This document shows, piece after piece, positions 1-7,894 of a DNA stretch of 29,737 nucleotides (position 1 is the stretch's first letter; each line of letters starts with the position of its first letter). The stretch is from UBA1724 sp051884615 (GTDB taxonomy: Bacteria > Verrucomicrobiota > Lentisphaeria > Oligosphaerales > Oligosphaeraceae): contig JBJEVT010000040.1 of NCBI GenBank assembly GCA_051884615.1, positions 1-29,737 of the forward strand, given 5' to 3'. Both the position numbers and the translations under genes were made by a program. The notes beneath the pieces were generated by a model, which was given only the letters and a program-made list of their open reading frames with translations, was not told where the DNA came from and made no database searches.

Positions 1-99
1 TCCAACTATCTCTATGTGGATGGCCATGTGGAGACGCTGAAGGAAGAGGAAATCGAGGAGCAGGTGACCGACGATCCCTCCGCCTGGGTCATCGAGTAA
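1..99 (+). CDS. C-terminus of an H-X9-DG / prepilin-type protein (partial)
   Basis: The window opens inside a reading frame that encodes SNYLYVDGHVETLKEEE and ends in TAA at 97-99; only the last 32 residues are present. The NYLYVDGHVE segment is the usual C-terminal signature of type II secretion/prepilin-type proteins with the H-X9-DG (DUF1559-like) domain, which are very numerous in Lentisphaerota, Verrucomicrobiota and Planctomycetota. The N-terminal prepilin signal that would confirm this lies outside the window. A strong terminator follows 33 bp downstream, so this is the last gene of its transcript. The family call rests on a short motif only. Confidence 0.6.
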   Translation, partial: SNYLYVDGHVETLKEEEIEEQVTDDPSAWVIE

Positions 100-131
100 C
101 CCCAAGCCTCCCTTTCCCGTCTCCCTGACTT

Positions 132-170
132 CCCCCTCTCCTCCCACGGGACGAGAGGGGGATTCTTTTT
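132..170 (+). terminator. Rho-independent terminator
   Basis: CCCCCTCTC (132-140) and GAGAGGGGG (153-161) form a perfect 9-bp stem around a 12-nt loop, followed by ATTCTTTTT. It closes the transcript of the partial gene at the left edge. Confidence 0.75.
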
Positions 171-286
171 CCGGAGGGTGGTCAAGGGGAATCCAAGGGC
201 CAGGTGTTCTGGAGGGGCTGGAGCATCGGGATTCCCGCGGGCAGTGTCCGTGGGGGGGGGAAGGGGTGTTTTTTTGCTCCCGCCTA

Positions 287-315
287 TTGATATTGCCCCG
301 AAAAAATCCTATAAT
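287..315 (+). promoter_or_regulatory. Sigma-70-type promoter for the B-box zinc-finger gene
   Basis: TTGATA (287-292) and TATAAT (310-315) are separated by exactly 17 bp, close to the consensus for the housekeeping sigma factor. The AT-rich stretch stands out in GC-rich surroundings and lies 54 bp upstream of the ATG at 369. Initiation would be expected near 322. Confidence 0.7.
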
Positions 316-368
316 TTCTCCGCAACCTGTTTTTCGGGATTTTCCGCTTCTTCAAGGAGAGAACACAC

Positions 369-803
369 ATGGCGCAAGAGAAACTGAATGGACCCGTCTG
401 CCTGAATCACCCGGACAAACTGGCGGTGGCGCATTGCTGCGTCTGCCGGCGTCCCGTCTGCAAGGATTGTCTGATTCAGGACAATGGCTTCAAATGCTGC
501 TCCCGGGAATGTCTGAAGATGGCGAAGGAATCCACCCAGCGCACCGCGGATGTCCTGGAGCGGAAGGCCCGGAGCGACGCGGGGGCATGGGTGCGTCCCG
601 CCATCCGTCTGGTCGTCCTGGCGGCTCTGATTGTCGCCGCCTGGTTCTTCCGGGGCAACATCCAGGGGCTGTACAACAAATATTTCGGGAAGGGCAAGCC
701 CACCGTGAAGCAGAGAATCGAGGAATACAACCGCCAGAACGTGGAGAAGGACCACCAGCGGCGCAACAAGAAGATGAACGACTTTGAGCGGGATGGCCTG
801 TAG
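369..803 (+). CDS. Membrane protein with N-terminal B-box-like zinc finger
   Basis: 144 residues. Residues 11-50 carry a cysteine/histidine pattern (C11, H14, H22, C23, C26, C31, C34, then CC and C near 43-48) that resembles the bacterial B-box-type zinc finger. One hydrophobic segment follows at about residues 80-97 (IRLVVLAALIVAAWFF), then a basic, charged tail (residues 105-144). It is probably an inner-membrane protein with a cytoplasmic zinc-binding head. An AAGGAGAG Shine-Dalgarno sequence ends about 8 nt before the ATG and a consensus promoter lies upstream, so the start is well supported. The partner or substrate is unknown; B-box-like heads usually mediate protein binding. The next gene starts 55 bp downstream and may share the transcript. 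Confidence 0.8.
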   Translation: MAQEKLNGPVCLNHPDKLAVAHCCVCRRPVCKDCLIQDNGFKCCSRECLKMAKESTQRTADVLERKARSDAGAWVRPAIRLVVLAALIVAAWFFRGNIQGLYNKYFGKGKPTVKQRIEEYNRQNVEKDHQRRNKKMNDFERDGL

Positions 804-858
804 GCCGCGCTCCCGCCCCGGTTGACGTCTCCTCTTTCCCCGCCTGCCTTCCCGTCCC

Positions 859-1815
859 ATGTCCGCCTCCTTCGCCTCCCTTCTTGCCGGGATTTCCCGG
901 GAACGCCTCCAAAAGGACCTCTTCGCCCTGTCCCAGGATCCCTTCACCTTCCGGACGGTGGCTTACACCGCCCCCTGGCACGAGAAGAATTCCCTGGACG
1001 AGACGGACCAATGGCTGCTGGAGCGCATACAAGGCTGTCCCGGCGTCCAGGTGGAGGTGAAGCCCAACCGGATCCAGTGCTTCCGGTGCAGCTTCAGTCC
1101 CAAGGTGCCCCGGGGCCACTGGTATGCGCCGCCCCGGCCCGAGGATCCCTGGTATGACGCCCGGAATCTGGTGGTCACCCTGCCTGGCGGGGAAAAGCCC
1201 GGGGAAATCCTCTATCTCCTGGCACACAAGGATTCCCAAAGCTGGATCAACGGCCCGGGCGCCCATGACAACGCCACGGGAACCGTCGCCCTGCTGGAGC
1301 TCCTCCGTCTCCTGGCGCCCCTTCCCCGGAAACGCACCCTCCGGTTCCTCTTCTGCAACGAGGAGCACTCTCCCTGGCATAGCGCCGACGAGGCCCGGGA
1401 GGCGCGCGACCGGGGGGACGACGTCCTGGCGGTCCTCAATGTGGATTGCCTCTGCGGACGCCCCGAGGAGGACCGCCTGGCGCGGCGGCACACCATGGCT
1501 GTCCTCTCCTCCACGCCCGAGGGCCGTCCCCTGGCCCGGTTTGTGGCCGCCCGTGCCGGGAAGGAGGGAATCCCCCTGGAATGTTTCACCGGAGAACGGG
1601 AAGTCTCCGACGACGACGGCTCCTTCGTCATGGCGGGCTATCCCCGTGCCGTGGTCTGCCAGGGCTCCCAGCCCTATGGGGATGAACAATATCACCTCCC
1701 TGGGGACGTCCCCGAACGGGTGGACCTGGATTGTCTGGTCCTGTCTGTCCAGGCCATTCTCTCGGCACTTCTCCTTCTGGATGCGGAGGGCGTCGCCGCC
1801 CTGGACGCCGAATAG
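859..1815 (+). CDS. M28-family zinc metallopeptidase
   Basis: 318 residues. All five expected zinc ligands of the M28 (aminopeptidase Y/S) fold are visible in order and with family-like spacing: H123 (AHKDS), D137 (GAHDNATG), E169 after the general base E168 (NEEH), D196 (NVDCLCG) and H279 (YHLPGD). The GAHDNATGTVALLEL block is the usual metal-bridging Asp plus helix. No signal peptide is evident, so it is probably cytoplasmic; the exact peptide or amide substrate cannot be read from the sequence. The ATG at 859 has no Shine-Dalgarno site; the 31 nt before it contain only three purines. GGGGCG/CGCCCC (1815-1837) could form a weak hairpin over the stop but lacks a T tract. Confidence 0.85.
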   Translation: MSASFASLLAGISRERLQKDLFALSQDPFTFRTVAYTAPWHEKNSLDETDQWLLERIQGCPGVQVEVKPNRIQCFRCSFSPKVPRGHWYAPPRPEDPWYDARNLVVTLPGGEKPGEILYLLAHKDSQSWINGPGAHDNATGTVALLELLRLLAPLPRKRTLRFLFCNEEHSPWHSADEAREARDRGDDVLAVLNVDCLCGRPEEDRLARRHTMAVLSSTPEGRPLARFVAARAGKEGIPLECFTGEREVSDDDGSFVMAGYPRAVVCQGSQPYGDEQYHLPGDVPERVDLDCLVLSVQAILSALLLLDAEGVAALDAE

Positions 1816-2034
1816 GGGCGCCGCCTTATTTCGCCCCCCGTCCCATCCCATTTCCCCGCTCCCGGCGAGGCGCGTCTGGCTCCCCAAGGGGCAGGCTTCA
1901 TTCCCTGTCCTCCCCGGTCCCGCGCGGCGTCCCCGCAGGGGCTCGTCCCTGGTCGGGAGGCATTACATTATCCCCCGTCTTTTTTTCCTGAATCCCCAAC
2001 CTGTCAACCCCTTCATTTTCCGGGAGTCATCACA

Positions 2035-3495
2035 ATGTCGAAGAAAGCGGACATCGGCCTGATCGGACTGGCCGTCATGGGCGAGAATCTGGCCTTGAAC
2101 ATGGAGCGCAACGGGTACACCGTGGCGGTCTTCAACCGCAGTGTGGAGAAGGTGGATGCCTTCGTGACCGGGCGCGGCGCCGACAAGAAGTTCATCGGGT
2201 GCCACAGCCTCCAGGAACTGGCGGACAACCTGGAGCGCCCCCGCCGCATCATGCTGATGATCAAGGCCGGCTCCGCGGTGGACCAGATGATCGAGAAGCT
2301 CCTGGCGGTGCTGGAGGAGGGGGACATCATCATCGATGGCGGCAACAGCTTCTTCCAGGATACCATCCGGCGCACCAAGGAACTGGCGGCCAAGGGCATC
2401 CGCTACATTGGCACCGGCGTCTCCGGCGGCGAGGAAGGCGCCCTGAAGGGGCCCTCCATCATGCCCGGGGGAAATCCCGAGGCATGGCCCTATGTGAAGC
2501 CCATCTTCCAGGCCATCGCCGCCAAGGTGGTGGGGGACTTCCCCTGCTGCCAGTGGGTGGGCGACAACGGCGCCGGACACTATGTGAAGATGGTCCACAA
2601 CGGCATCGAATACGGCGACATGCAGATGATCTGCGAGGCCTACTGGCTGCTGAAGAACATCCTGGGCCTCGACGCCCGGGAGCTCCACCAGGTCTTCACC
2701 CAGTGGAACCAGGGCGAACTCAACAGCTATCTGGTGGAAATCACCAGCGAAATCTTCGCCAAGACCGACCCCGAGACCGGCAAGCCCGTCACCGACATCA
2801 TCCTGGATGTGGCGGGCCAGAAAGGCACCGGCAAGTGGACCAGCCAGGGGGCCCTGGATCTGGGAGCCCCCGCCCCCACCGTGGCCGAGGCCGTCTTCGC
2901 CCGCTGCCTCTCCGCAATCAAGGAAGAGCGCGTGGCAGCCTCCCAGGTCATCAAGGATGACTCCACCACCCCCTACCAGGGAGACCGCCAGGCATTCATC
3001 GACGCTGTGCGCCAGGCCCTCTACGCCTCCAAGATCTGCTCCTACGCCCAGGGATTCCAGCTGCTCCAGCTGGCCGCCAAGGAATACAACTGGGATCTCC
3101 ACTACGGGGAGATCGCCCTCCTGTGGCGGGGCGGCTGCATCATCCGCGCCACCTTCCTGGAGAAGATCCACGCCGCCTTCCAGAAGAACCCCGCCCTGGC
3201 CAATCTCCTGGTGGACGACTTCTTCGGAAAGGCCGTGGCATCCTGCACCAAGGCATGGCGGCAGGTGGTGGCGCAGGCCGTCCTCTCCGGCGTGCCCGTC
3301 CCCGCCTTCTCCAGCGCCCTGGCCTACTACGACGGCTATCGCTCCGCTTGCCTCCCCGCCAATCTCCTCCAGGCCCAGCGGGACTACTTCGGCGCCCACA
3401 CCTACGAGCGCACCGACCGCCCCAGAGGCCAGTTCTTCCACACCGAGTGGACCGAGGACTGCGGCAAGACCGTCTCCGGCACCTACAACGCCTAG
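2035..3495 (+). CDS. gnd: 6-phosphogluconate dehydrogenase, decarboxylating
   Basis: 486 residues, slightly longer than the usual 468-480. It oxidatively decarboxylates 6-phosphogluconate to ribulose 5-phosphate, giving NAD(P)H, in the oxidative pentose phosphate pathway. The N-terminal Rossmann fold has GLAVMGENLALN and NRS, which suggests NADP preference. The substrate-binding GVSGGEEGALKGPSIMPGG loop follows. The catalytic lysine is K185 in KMVHNGIEYGDMQ, with E192 as the likely second catalytic residue. The all-helical C-terminal half is intact (KWTSQGALDLGAPAPTVAEA). CGGGAG 8 nt before the ATG supports the start. The 219-bp upstream gap holds no other gene; TACATT at 1964-1969 is a weak -10 candidate. 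A LarA-family gene and a PfkB kinase follow on the same strand, suggesting a sugar-acid operon. Confidence 0.95.
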   Translation: MSKKADIGLIGLAVMGENLALNMERNGYTVAVFNRSVEKVDAFVTGRGADKKFIGCHSLQELADNLERPRRIMLMIKAGSAVDQMIEKLLAVLEEGDIIIDGGNSFFQDTIRRTKELAAKGIRYIGTGVSGGEEGALKGPSIMPGGNPEAWPYVKPIFQAIAAKVVGDFPCCQWVGDNGAGHYVKMVHNGIEYGDMQMICEAYWLLKNILGLDARELHQVFTQWNQGELNSYLVEITSEIFAKTDPETGKPVTDIILDVAGQKGTGKWTSQGALDLGAPAPTVAEAVFARCLSAIKEERVAASQVIKDDSTTPYQGDRQAFIDAVRQALYASKICSYAQGFQLLQLAAKEYNWDLHYGEIALLWRGGCIIRATFLEKIHAAFQKNPALANLLVDDFFGKAVASCTKAWRQVVAQAVLSGVPVPAFSSALAYYDGYRSACLPANLLQAQRDYFGAHTYERTDRPRGQFFHTEWTEDCGKTVSGTYNA

Positions 3496-3593
3496 CTCGC
3501 CCCAGCTCCCCGACGACCCCGGGAACGCCCCCCTTCCGCGGGAACGCCCCGGGGTTCCCCCCCTCTTCCCCCCCCTCCAGCTGACTCACTTCC

Positions 3594-4877
3594 ATGGCAC
3601 TGTTCACCAGCCTTGGCGGAAAGAACCTCGCCATCGACGATTCCCAACTCCGGGAACTCCTCCGGGAAACCATCCGGGCCACGGGCAAGACGCCCCGGAA
3701 GATGCTGCTGCTGCCGCCGGACCACACCCGCCTCAACTCCTATGCCGGCCCCATCACCCGGATGCTCTGGGAGGAGTGGTCCGACCGCTGCCATATCGAC
3801 ATCATGCCGGCCCTGGGCACCCACAAGCCCATGACCGACGAACAGCTGGAGATGATGTTCGGCACCCGGATTCCCAAGACGGCTTTCCGAATCCACGACT
3901 GGCGCAACGGGGTCCGCACCCTGGGAACGGTCCCCGGCTCCATGATCCGGGAACTCTCCGGAGGACGGCTGGACTATGAAATCCAGGTGCAGGCCAACGA
4001 ACTCCTCTTCCAGGACTACGACCTGATCCTCTCCATCGGACAAATCGTGCCCCACGAGGTGGTGGGCATGGCCAACTACACCAAGAACATCATGGTGGGC
4101 GTGGGCGGCTCCGACATGATCAACAAATCCCACTTCCTGGGCGCCGTCAGCGGCATGGAACAGCTCATGGGACGGGCGGACTCCCCCGTGCGACGGCTCT
4201 TCAACTACGGCGTGGACACCTTCCTCGCCCAACTTCCCCTGGTCTATCTCCACACGGTCCTCTCGCGGGACGAGGCATCCGGGGCCATGGCCCTCCGGGG
4301 ATTCTTCTCCGGCACCGGGCCCGACGCCTATCTGGCGGCTTGCAAGCTGTCGGTGGAGACCAACCTGGTCCTCCTGGACCAGCCCCTGAAGAAGGTCCTG
4401 GTCTACCTGGACCCCCAGGAGTTCAAGACCACCTGGCTGGGCAACAAGGCCATCTACCGCACCCGCATGGCCATCGCCGACGACGGCGACCTGATCATCC
4501 TGGCCCCCGGCCTCCGGGAATTCGGCGAGGATGCCCAGATGGACGCCCTCATCCGGAAATACGGCTACAAGGGCACCCCGGCCACCCTCAAGGCCGTCAA
4601 GGAGAACCAGGACATGCGGGAGAATCTGGGGGGCGCCGCCCACCTGATCCACGGCTCCTCCGAGGGTCGGTTCCGCATCACGTATTGTCCCGGCCCCCAG
4701 GTCTCCCCCGAGGAGATTCGCCAGGTGGGCTTCGCCTATGGCGACCTCCGGGAGATGCAGGAGAAGTATCACCCCGAAACTCTGAAGGACGGACTTCAGA
4801 CGGTGAACGGGGAGGAGATCTTCTACATCAGCAATCCCGCCCTGGGCCTCTGGGCACTGAAACGCAATTTCTCCTGA
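3594..4877 (+). CDS. LarA-family nickel-pincer 2-hydroxyacid racemase/epimerase (DUF2088)
   Basis: 427 residues, the usual length for LarA (lactate racemase). LarA enzymes use a nickel-pincer nucleotide to racemise or epimerise 2-hydroxyacids by hydride transfer. The key residues are present: DHTR (43-46), H77 in GTHKPMT, H154 in VPHE, K164 and H180. The spacing H154-K164-H180 (10 and 16) equals that of H174-K184-H200 in Lactobacillus plantarum LarA, K184 being the cofactor-linked lysine. Substrate is not readable. Flanking gnd and a KDG-kinase-like gene argue for a sugar acid (gluconate/mannonate type) rather than lactate; this is inference. The cofactor genes larB, larC and larE are not in the window. 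The ATG follows a pyrimidine tract (3555-3578) with no Shine-Dalgarno site. A GGGAAC/GTTCCC hairpin at 3540-3559 sits in the gap after gnd. Confidence 0.85.
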   Translation: MALFTSLGGKNLAIDDSQLRELLRETIRATGKTPRKMLLLPPDHTRLNSYAGPITRMLWEEWSDRCHIDIMPALGTHKPMTDEQLEMMFGTRIPKTAFRIHDWRNGVRTLGTVPGSMIRELSGGRLDYEIQVQANELLFQDYDLILSIGQIVPHEVVGMANYTKNIMVGVGGSDMINKSHFLGAVSGMEQLMGRADSPVRRLFNYGVDTFLAQLPLVYLHTVLSRDEASGAMALRGFFSGTGPDAYLAACKLSVETNLVLLDQPLKKVLVYLDPQEFKTTWLGNKAIYRTRMAIADDGDLIILAPGLREFGEDAQMDALIRKYGYKGTPATLKAVKENQDMRENLGGAAHLIHGSSEGRFRITYCPGPQVSPEEIRQVGFAYGDLREMQEKYHPETLKDGLQTVNGEEIFYISNPALGLWALKRNFS

Positions 4878-4952
4878 TTCCCCGCAAGAGGGCAGGGCAG
4901 ACCCCCGCCCCCGAGTGTTCCCCCATCTCTCCCAACCCCTCCTTTTCCCACT

Positions 4953-6032
4953 ATGCCGATCTCCTTCCGCGAAGACGCCAAATACGCCATGCTCGTCCCC
5001 TCCAGCATGGGACTGCGCCTCACCCCCGCCGACGGACAGCCCTTCCACTGCTCCGACACCTTCAAGGTCCAGGTGACCTCCGCCGAGACCAACGTGGCCA
5101 GCGTCCCCGCCTTCCTGGGCATGCCGGTGAAGGTCCTCACCGCCTTCGTGAAGGACAGCCCCGTGGCCCGCATGATCAAGGATAATCTGGCGGGCCGCCA
5201 CATGGACTACGAGGGACCCGAGGTGGAGCAGGGCGGCCCCTGGGGCTATCGCCACCAGTTCAATCTGGCGGACAGCGGCTACGGCAGCCGCGGCCCCCGG
5301 GTCCAGAACGACCGCGCCGGCGAGGTGGGCCGCATCCTGGACACCAAATACTTCGATCTGGAACGGATCTTCGGCAAGGAGGGCGTGAAAATCGTCCATC
5401 TCTCCGGCCTCATCGGCGCCCTCTCCCCCGAGACCAGCCGCTTCTGCCTGGAGCTGGCCCGGGCCGCCAAGGCCCACGGCACCCGCATCTCCTTCGACCT
5501 GAACTACCGCGCCTCCTTCTGGAAAAACCGGGAACAGGAACTCCACGACATCTTCTCCGAAATCGCCTCCATGGCCGATGTGCTCATCGGCAACGAGGAG
5601 GACTTCCAGCTCTGCCTGGGCATCCAGGGGCCCGAGGCCGGCGGCAAGGACATCGCCCAGAAGATGGAGAGCTTCAAGGAGATGGTGGTCCGCGTGAAGG
5701 CAGCCTATCCCCACGCCACCGCCTTCGCCACCACCCTCCGGGAGGTCATCAGCGCCAACCGCCACCGCTGGGGCGCCATCACCAATGTGGACGGCGAATG
5801 GCAGGTGGTGGAACCCCGGGAAATCGGCGTCCTGGACCGCATCGGCGGCGGCGACGGCTTCGTGGGCGGTTTCCTCTACGCCATGCTGAAGGGAATGTCC
5901 CCCGAGAAGTGGATCCAGTTCGGATGGGCGACCGGAGCCCTGGCCACCACCCACCTCACGGATTACGCCCAGCCCGCCGACGAGGAGCAGGTCTGGAGTA
6001 TATGGGGGGGGAATGCCCGCGTGAAACGCTGA
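4953..6032 (+). CDS. PfkB-family sugar kinase, KDG-kinase-like
   Basis: 359 residues. Ribokinase/PfkB fold: an N-terminal lid region, FDLNYRASFW near residue 180 (a motif common in 2-dehydro-3-deoxygluconate kinases), and the C-terminal catalytic signature DRIGGGDGFVGGF near residue 297, in which GGGD supplies the anion hole and the catalytic Asp. It would phosphorylate a sugar or sugar acid with ATP in the cytoplasm. 2-keto-3-deoxygluconate is the best guess; gluconate or a related acid cannot be excluded, and would feed gnd directly. It starts 75 bp after the LarA-like gene, again behind a pyrimidine tract (4 purines in 4919-4952) with no Shine-Dalgarno site. A tandem repeat array begins 16 bp after its stop. 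Confidence 0.85.
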   Translation: MPISFREDAKYAMLVPSSMGLRLTPADGQPFHCSDTFKVQVTSAETNVASVPAFLGMPVKVLTAFVKDSPVARMIKDNLAGRHMDYEGPEVEQGGPWGYRHQFNLADSGYGSRGPRVQNDRAGEVGRILDTKYFDLERIFGKEGVKIVHLSGLIGALSPETSRFCLELARAAKAHGTRISFDLNYRASFWKNREQELHDIFSEIASMADVLIGNEEDFQLCLGIQGPEAGGKDIAQKMESFKEMVVRVKAAYPHATAFATTLREVISANRHRWGAITNVDGEWQVVEPREIGVLDRIGGGDGFVGGFLYAMLKGMSPEKWIQFGWATGALATTHLTDYAQPADEEQVWSIWGGNARVKR

Positions 6033-6047
6033 CCCTGGCTCCGATGC

Positions 6048-6596
6048 GCCGGCGCTTTCGCGCCAATGGCTTCATCAGGGCTCGGTCACATGGGTCGGCC
6101 ATGCTCCCTCGCCCTTCTTTGCCCTGCCGCGAAATCCCCTGGCCCCTCGAAGCCAGGGGGTCCCTCAAACACACAAAGAGCCGGCGCTTTCGCGCCAATG
6201 GCTTCATCAGGGCTCGGTCACATGGGTCGGCCATGCTCCCTCGCCCTTCTTTGCCCTGCCGCGAAATCCCCTGGCCCCTCGAAGCCAGGGGGTCCCTCAA
6301 ACACACAAAGAGCCGGCGCTTTCGCGCCAATGGCTTCATCAGGGCTCGGTCACATGGGTCGGCCATGCTCCCTCGCCCTTCTTTGCCCTGCCGCGAAATC
6401 CCCTGGCCCCTCGAAGCCAGGGGGTCCCTCAAACACACAAAGAGCCGGCGCTTTCGCGCCAATGGCTTCATCAGGGCTCGGTCACATGGGTCGGCCATGC
6501 TCCCTCGCCCTTCTTTGCCCTGCCGCGAAATCCCCTGGCCCCTCGAAGCCAGGGGGTCCCTCAAACACCCAAAGAGCCGGCGCTTTCGCGCCAATG
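6048..6596 (+). repeat. 132-bp tandem direct repeat array (4 full copies plus 21 bp)
   Basis: Copies start at 6048, 6180, 6312 and 6444, with a 21-bp partial fifth copy at 6576-6596. Copies 1-3 are identical by eye; copy 4 differs at one base (CACCC for CACAC). Each unit contains a CCCCTGGC/GCCAGGGG 8-bp stem with loop CCCTCGAA and a smaller GGCGC/GCGCC hairpin with loop TTTC. The array fills nearly the whole 623-bp gap between the PfkB kinase and the aminotransferase. Because 132 is divisible by 3, frames stay open through it, but the 44-residue repeats they encode look like artefacts. Confidence 0.95.
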
Positions 6597-6655
6597 AACG
6601 GGTTTAGTCAAGTTCTAGAAATTCTGCCAAGAAAGAGTTAGGACGAATTCTCACC

Positions 6656-7873
6656 ATGCGACTTGTTTCTGAAAAGATTCTGGAATCCCAGAAGGGGTCC
6701 AGCTGGATCCGCCGGATGTTCGAGGCGGGCATTGAACTGAAGAAGCAATACGGGGCCGACAAGGTCTACGATTTCAGCCTGGGGAGCCCCGATTTGAAGC
6801 CCCCGGTGGCTGTCATCGACACCCTCCGGACCCTGGCCGATGTGGTGGATGTGCCCGCCGGTCTGGGCTACATGCCCAACGCCGGCTATCCCGCCGCCCG
6901 GGAGGCGCTGGCTCTCTGGGCCTCCCGGGAGCAGGGCGTGTCCATCCCGGCGGAGAACATCGTGGTGACCGTGGGTGCCGCCGGCGCCCTGAATTGCCTC
7001 TTCAAGGCCGTCCTCCTGCCGGGGGACGAAGTGCTCTGCCCGGCGCCCTACTTCGTGGAATACGGCTCCTACTGCGGAAACTTCGGCGGCGTCCTCAAGA
7101 CGGTCCCCAGCCATCCCGGCACCTTCCAGCTGGATCTGGAGGGCATTCGCCAGGCCATCACCGACCGCACCCGCATCCTCCTCATCAACAGCCCCAACAA
7201 TCCCGCCGGCGTCATCTACTCCAAGGAGGAACTCCAGGCCCTGGCGCAAATCCTCCAGGAAGCCAGCAAGGGACGGGAACAGCCCATCCTCCTGGCCGCC
7301 GACGAACCCTATCGGTTCCTGGCCTTCGACGGACGGGAGGTCCCCTCCGTCTTCCCCGCCTATCCCTACTCCGTGGTCTGCTCCTCCTTCTCCAAGAATC
7401 TGGGGCTGGCCGGCGAGCGCGTGGGCTATGTGGTGGTCAATCCCGCCCTGCCCAAGGAGGAGGGCGCCCAGCTGGTGTCGGGTCTGATTCTCACCAACCG
7501 CACCATCGGCTATGTGAACGCCCCCTGCATCGGGCAGAAGCTCATCATCGGCGCCGTGAACCAGCTGGAGCAGACCCTCCAGGGACAGAGCGCCCAGCTG
7601 GATGTCTACGCCCGCCGCCGCGCCCTGATGGCAAAAATCCTGGACGAGGCGAAAATCCCCTACCAGATGCCCGCGGGAACCTTCTATTTCTTCCCCAAGG
7701 CCCCTCACGGACAGGACGACCTGGCTTTCGTCCAGAAGCTGGCGGAACAGCGCATCCTGGCCGTCCCCGGCTCCGGCTTCGGCTATCCCGGATATTTCCG
7801 CCTTGCTCTCTGCGTGGACGACGCGGTGATCCAGAATTCCCGCGAGGGCTTCCTGGCGGCCGCCCAGGCATAG
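6656..7873 (+). CDS. PLP-dependent aminotransferase, class I/II
   Basis: 405 residues, a typical length for fold type I aspartate-aminotransferase-like enzymes. Visible elements: FSLGSPDLKPP near residues 40-50, the glycine-rich phosphate-binding turn GAAGALN (108-114), NSPNNPAG (178-185) with the conserved Asn, D216 in AADEPYR contacting the pyridine nitrogen, and the PLP Schiff-base lysine K247 in SSFSKNLGLAGERVGY. The amino donor cannot be named; it resembles broad-specificity enzymes and alanine/aspartate-type relatives. TAGGAC lies about 9 nt before the ATG and is a weak Shine-Dalgarno. The gene begins 59 bp after the tandem array, so any promoter must lie in 6597-6655 or within the array. 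The FAD oxidoreductase follows 21 bp downstream, suggesting co-transcription. Confidence 0.9.
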   Translation: MRLVSEKILESQKGSSWIRRMFEAGIELKKQYGADKVYDFSLGSPDLKPPVAVIDTLRTLADVVDVPAGLGYMPNAGYPAAREALALWASREQGVSIPAENIVVTVGAAGALNCLFKAVLLPGDEVLCPAPYFVEYGSYCGNFGGVLKTVPSHPGTFQLDLEGIRQAITDRTRILLINSPNNPAGVIYSKEELQALAQILQEASKGREQPILLAADEPYRFLAFDGREVPSVFPAYPYSVVCSSFSKNLGLAGERVGYVVVNPALPKEEGAQLVSGLILTNRTIGYVNAPCIGQKLIIGAVNQLEQTLQGQSAQLDVYARRRALMAKILDEAKIPYQMPAGTFYFFPKAPHGQDDLAFVQKLAEQRILAVPGSGFGYPGYFRLALCVDDAVIQNSREGFLAAAQA

Positions 7874-7894
7874 GATAGGGCAGGGCGATTCATC

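Noticed and set aside
5798..6641. Long open frames on both strands through the 132-bp array, encoding 44-residue repeats
   Set aside because: They arise because the unit length is divisible by three and lacks stops in several frames at once; no Shine-Dalgarno, no recognisable domain, and the frames overlap real genes.
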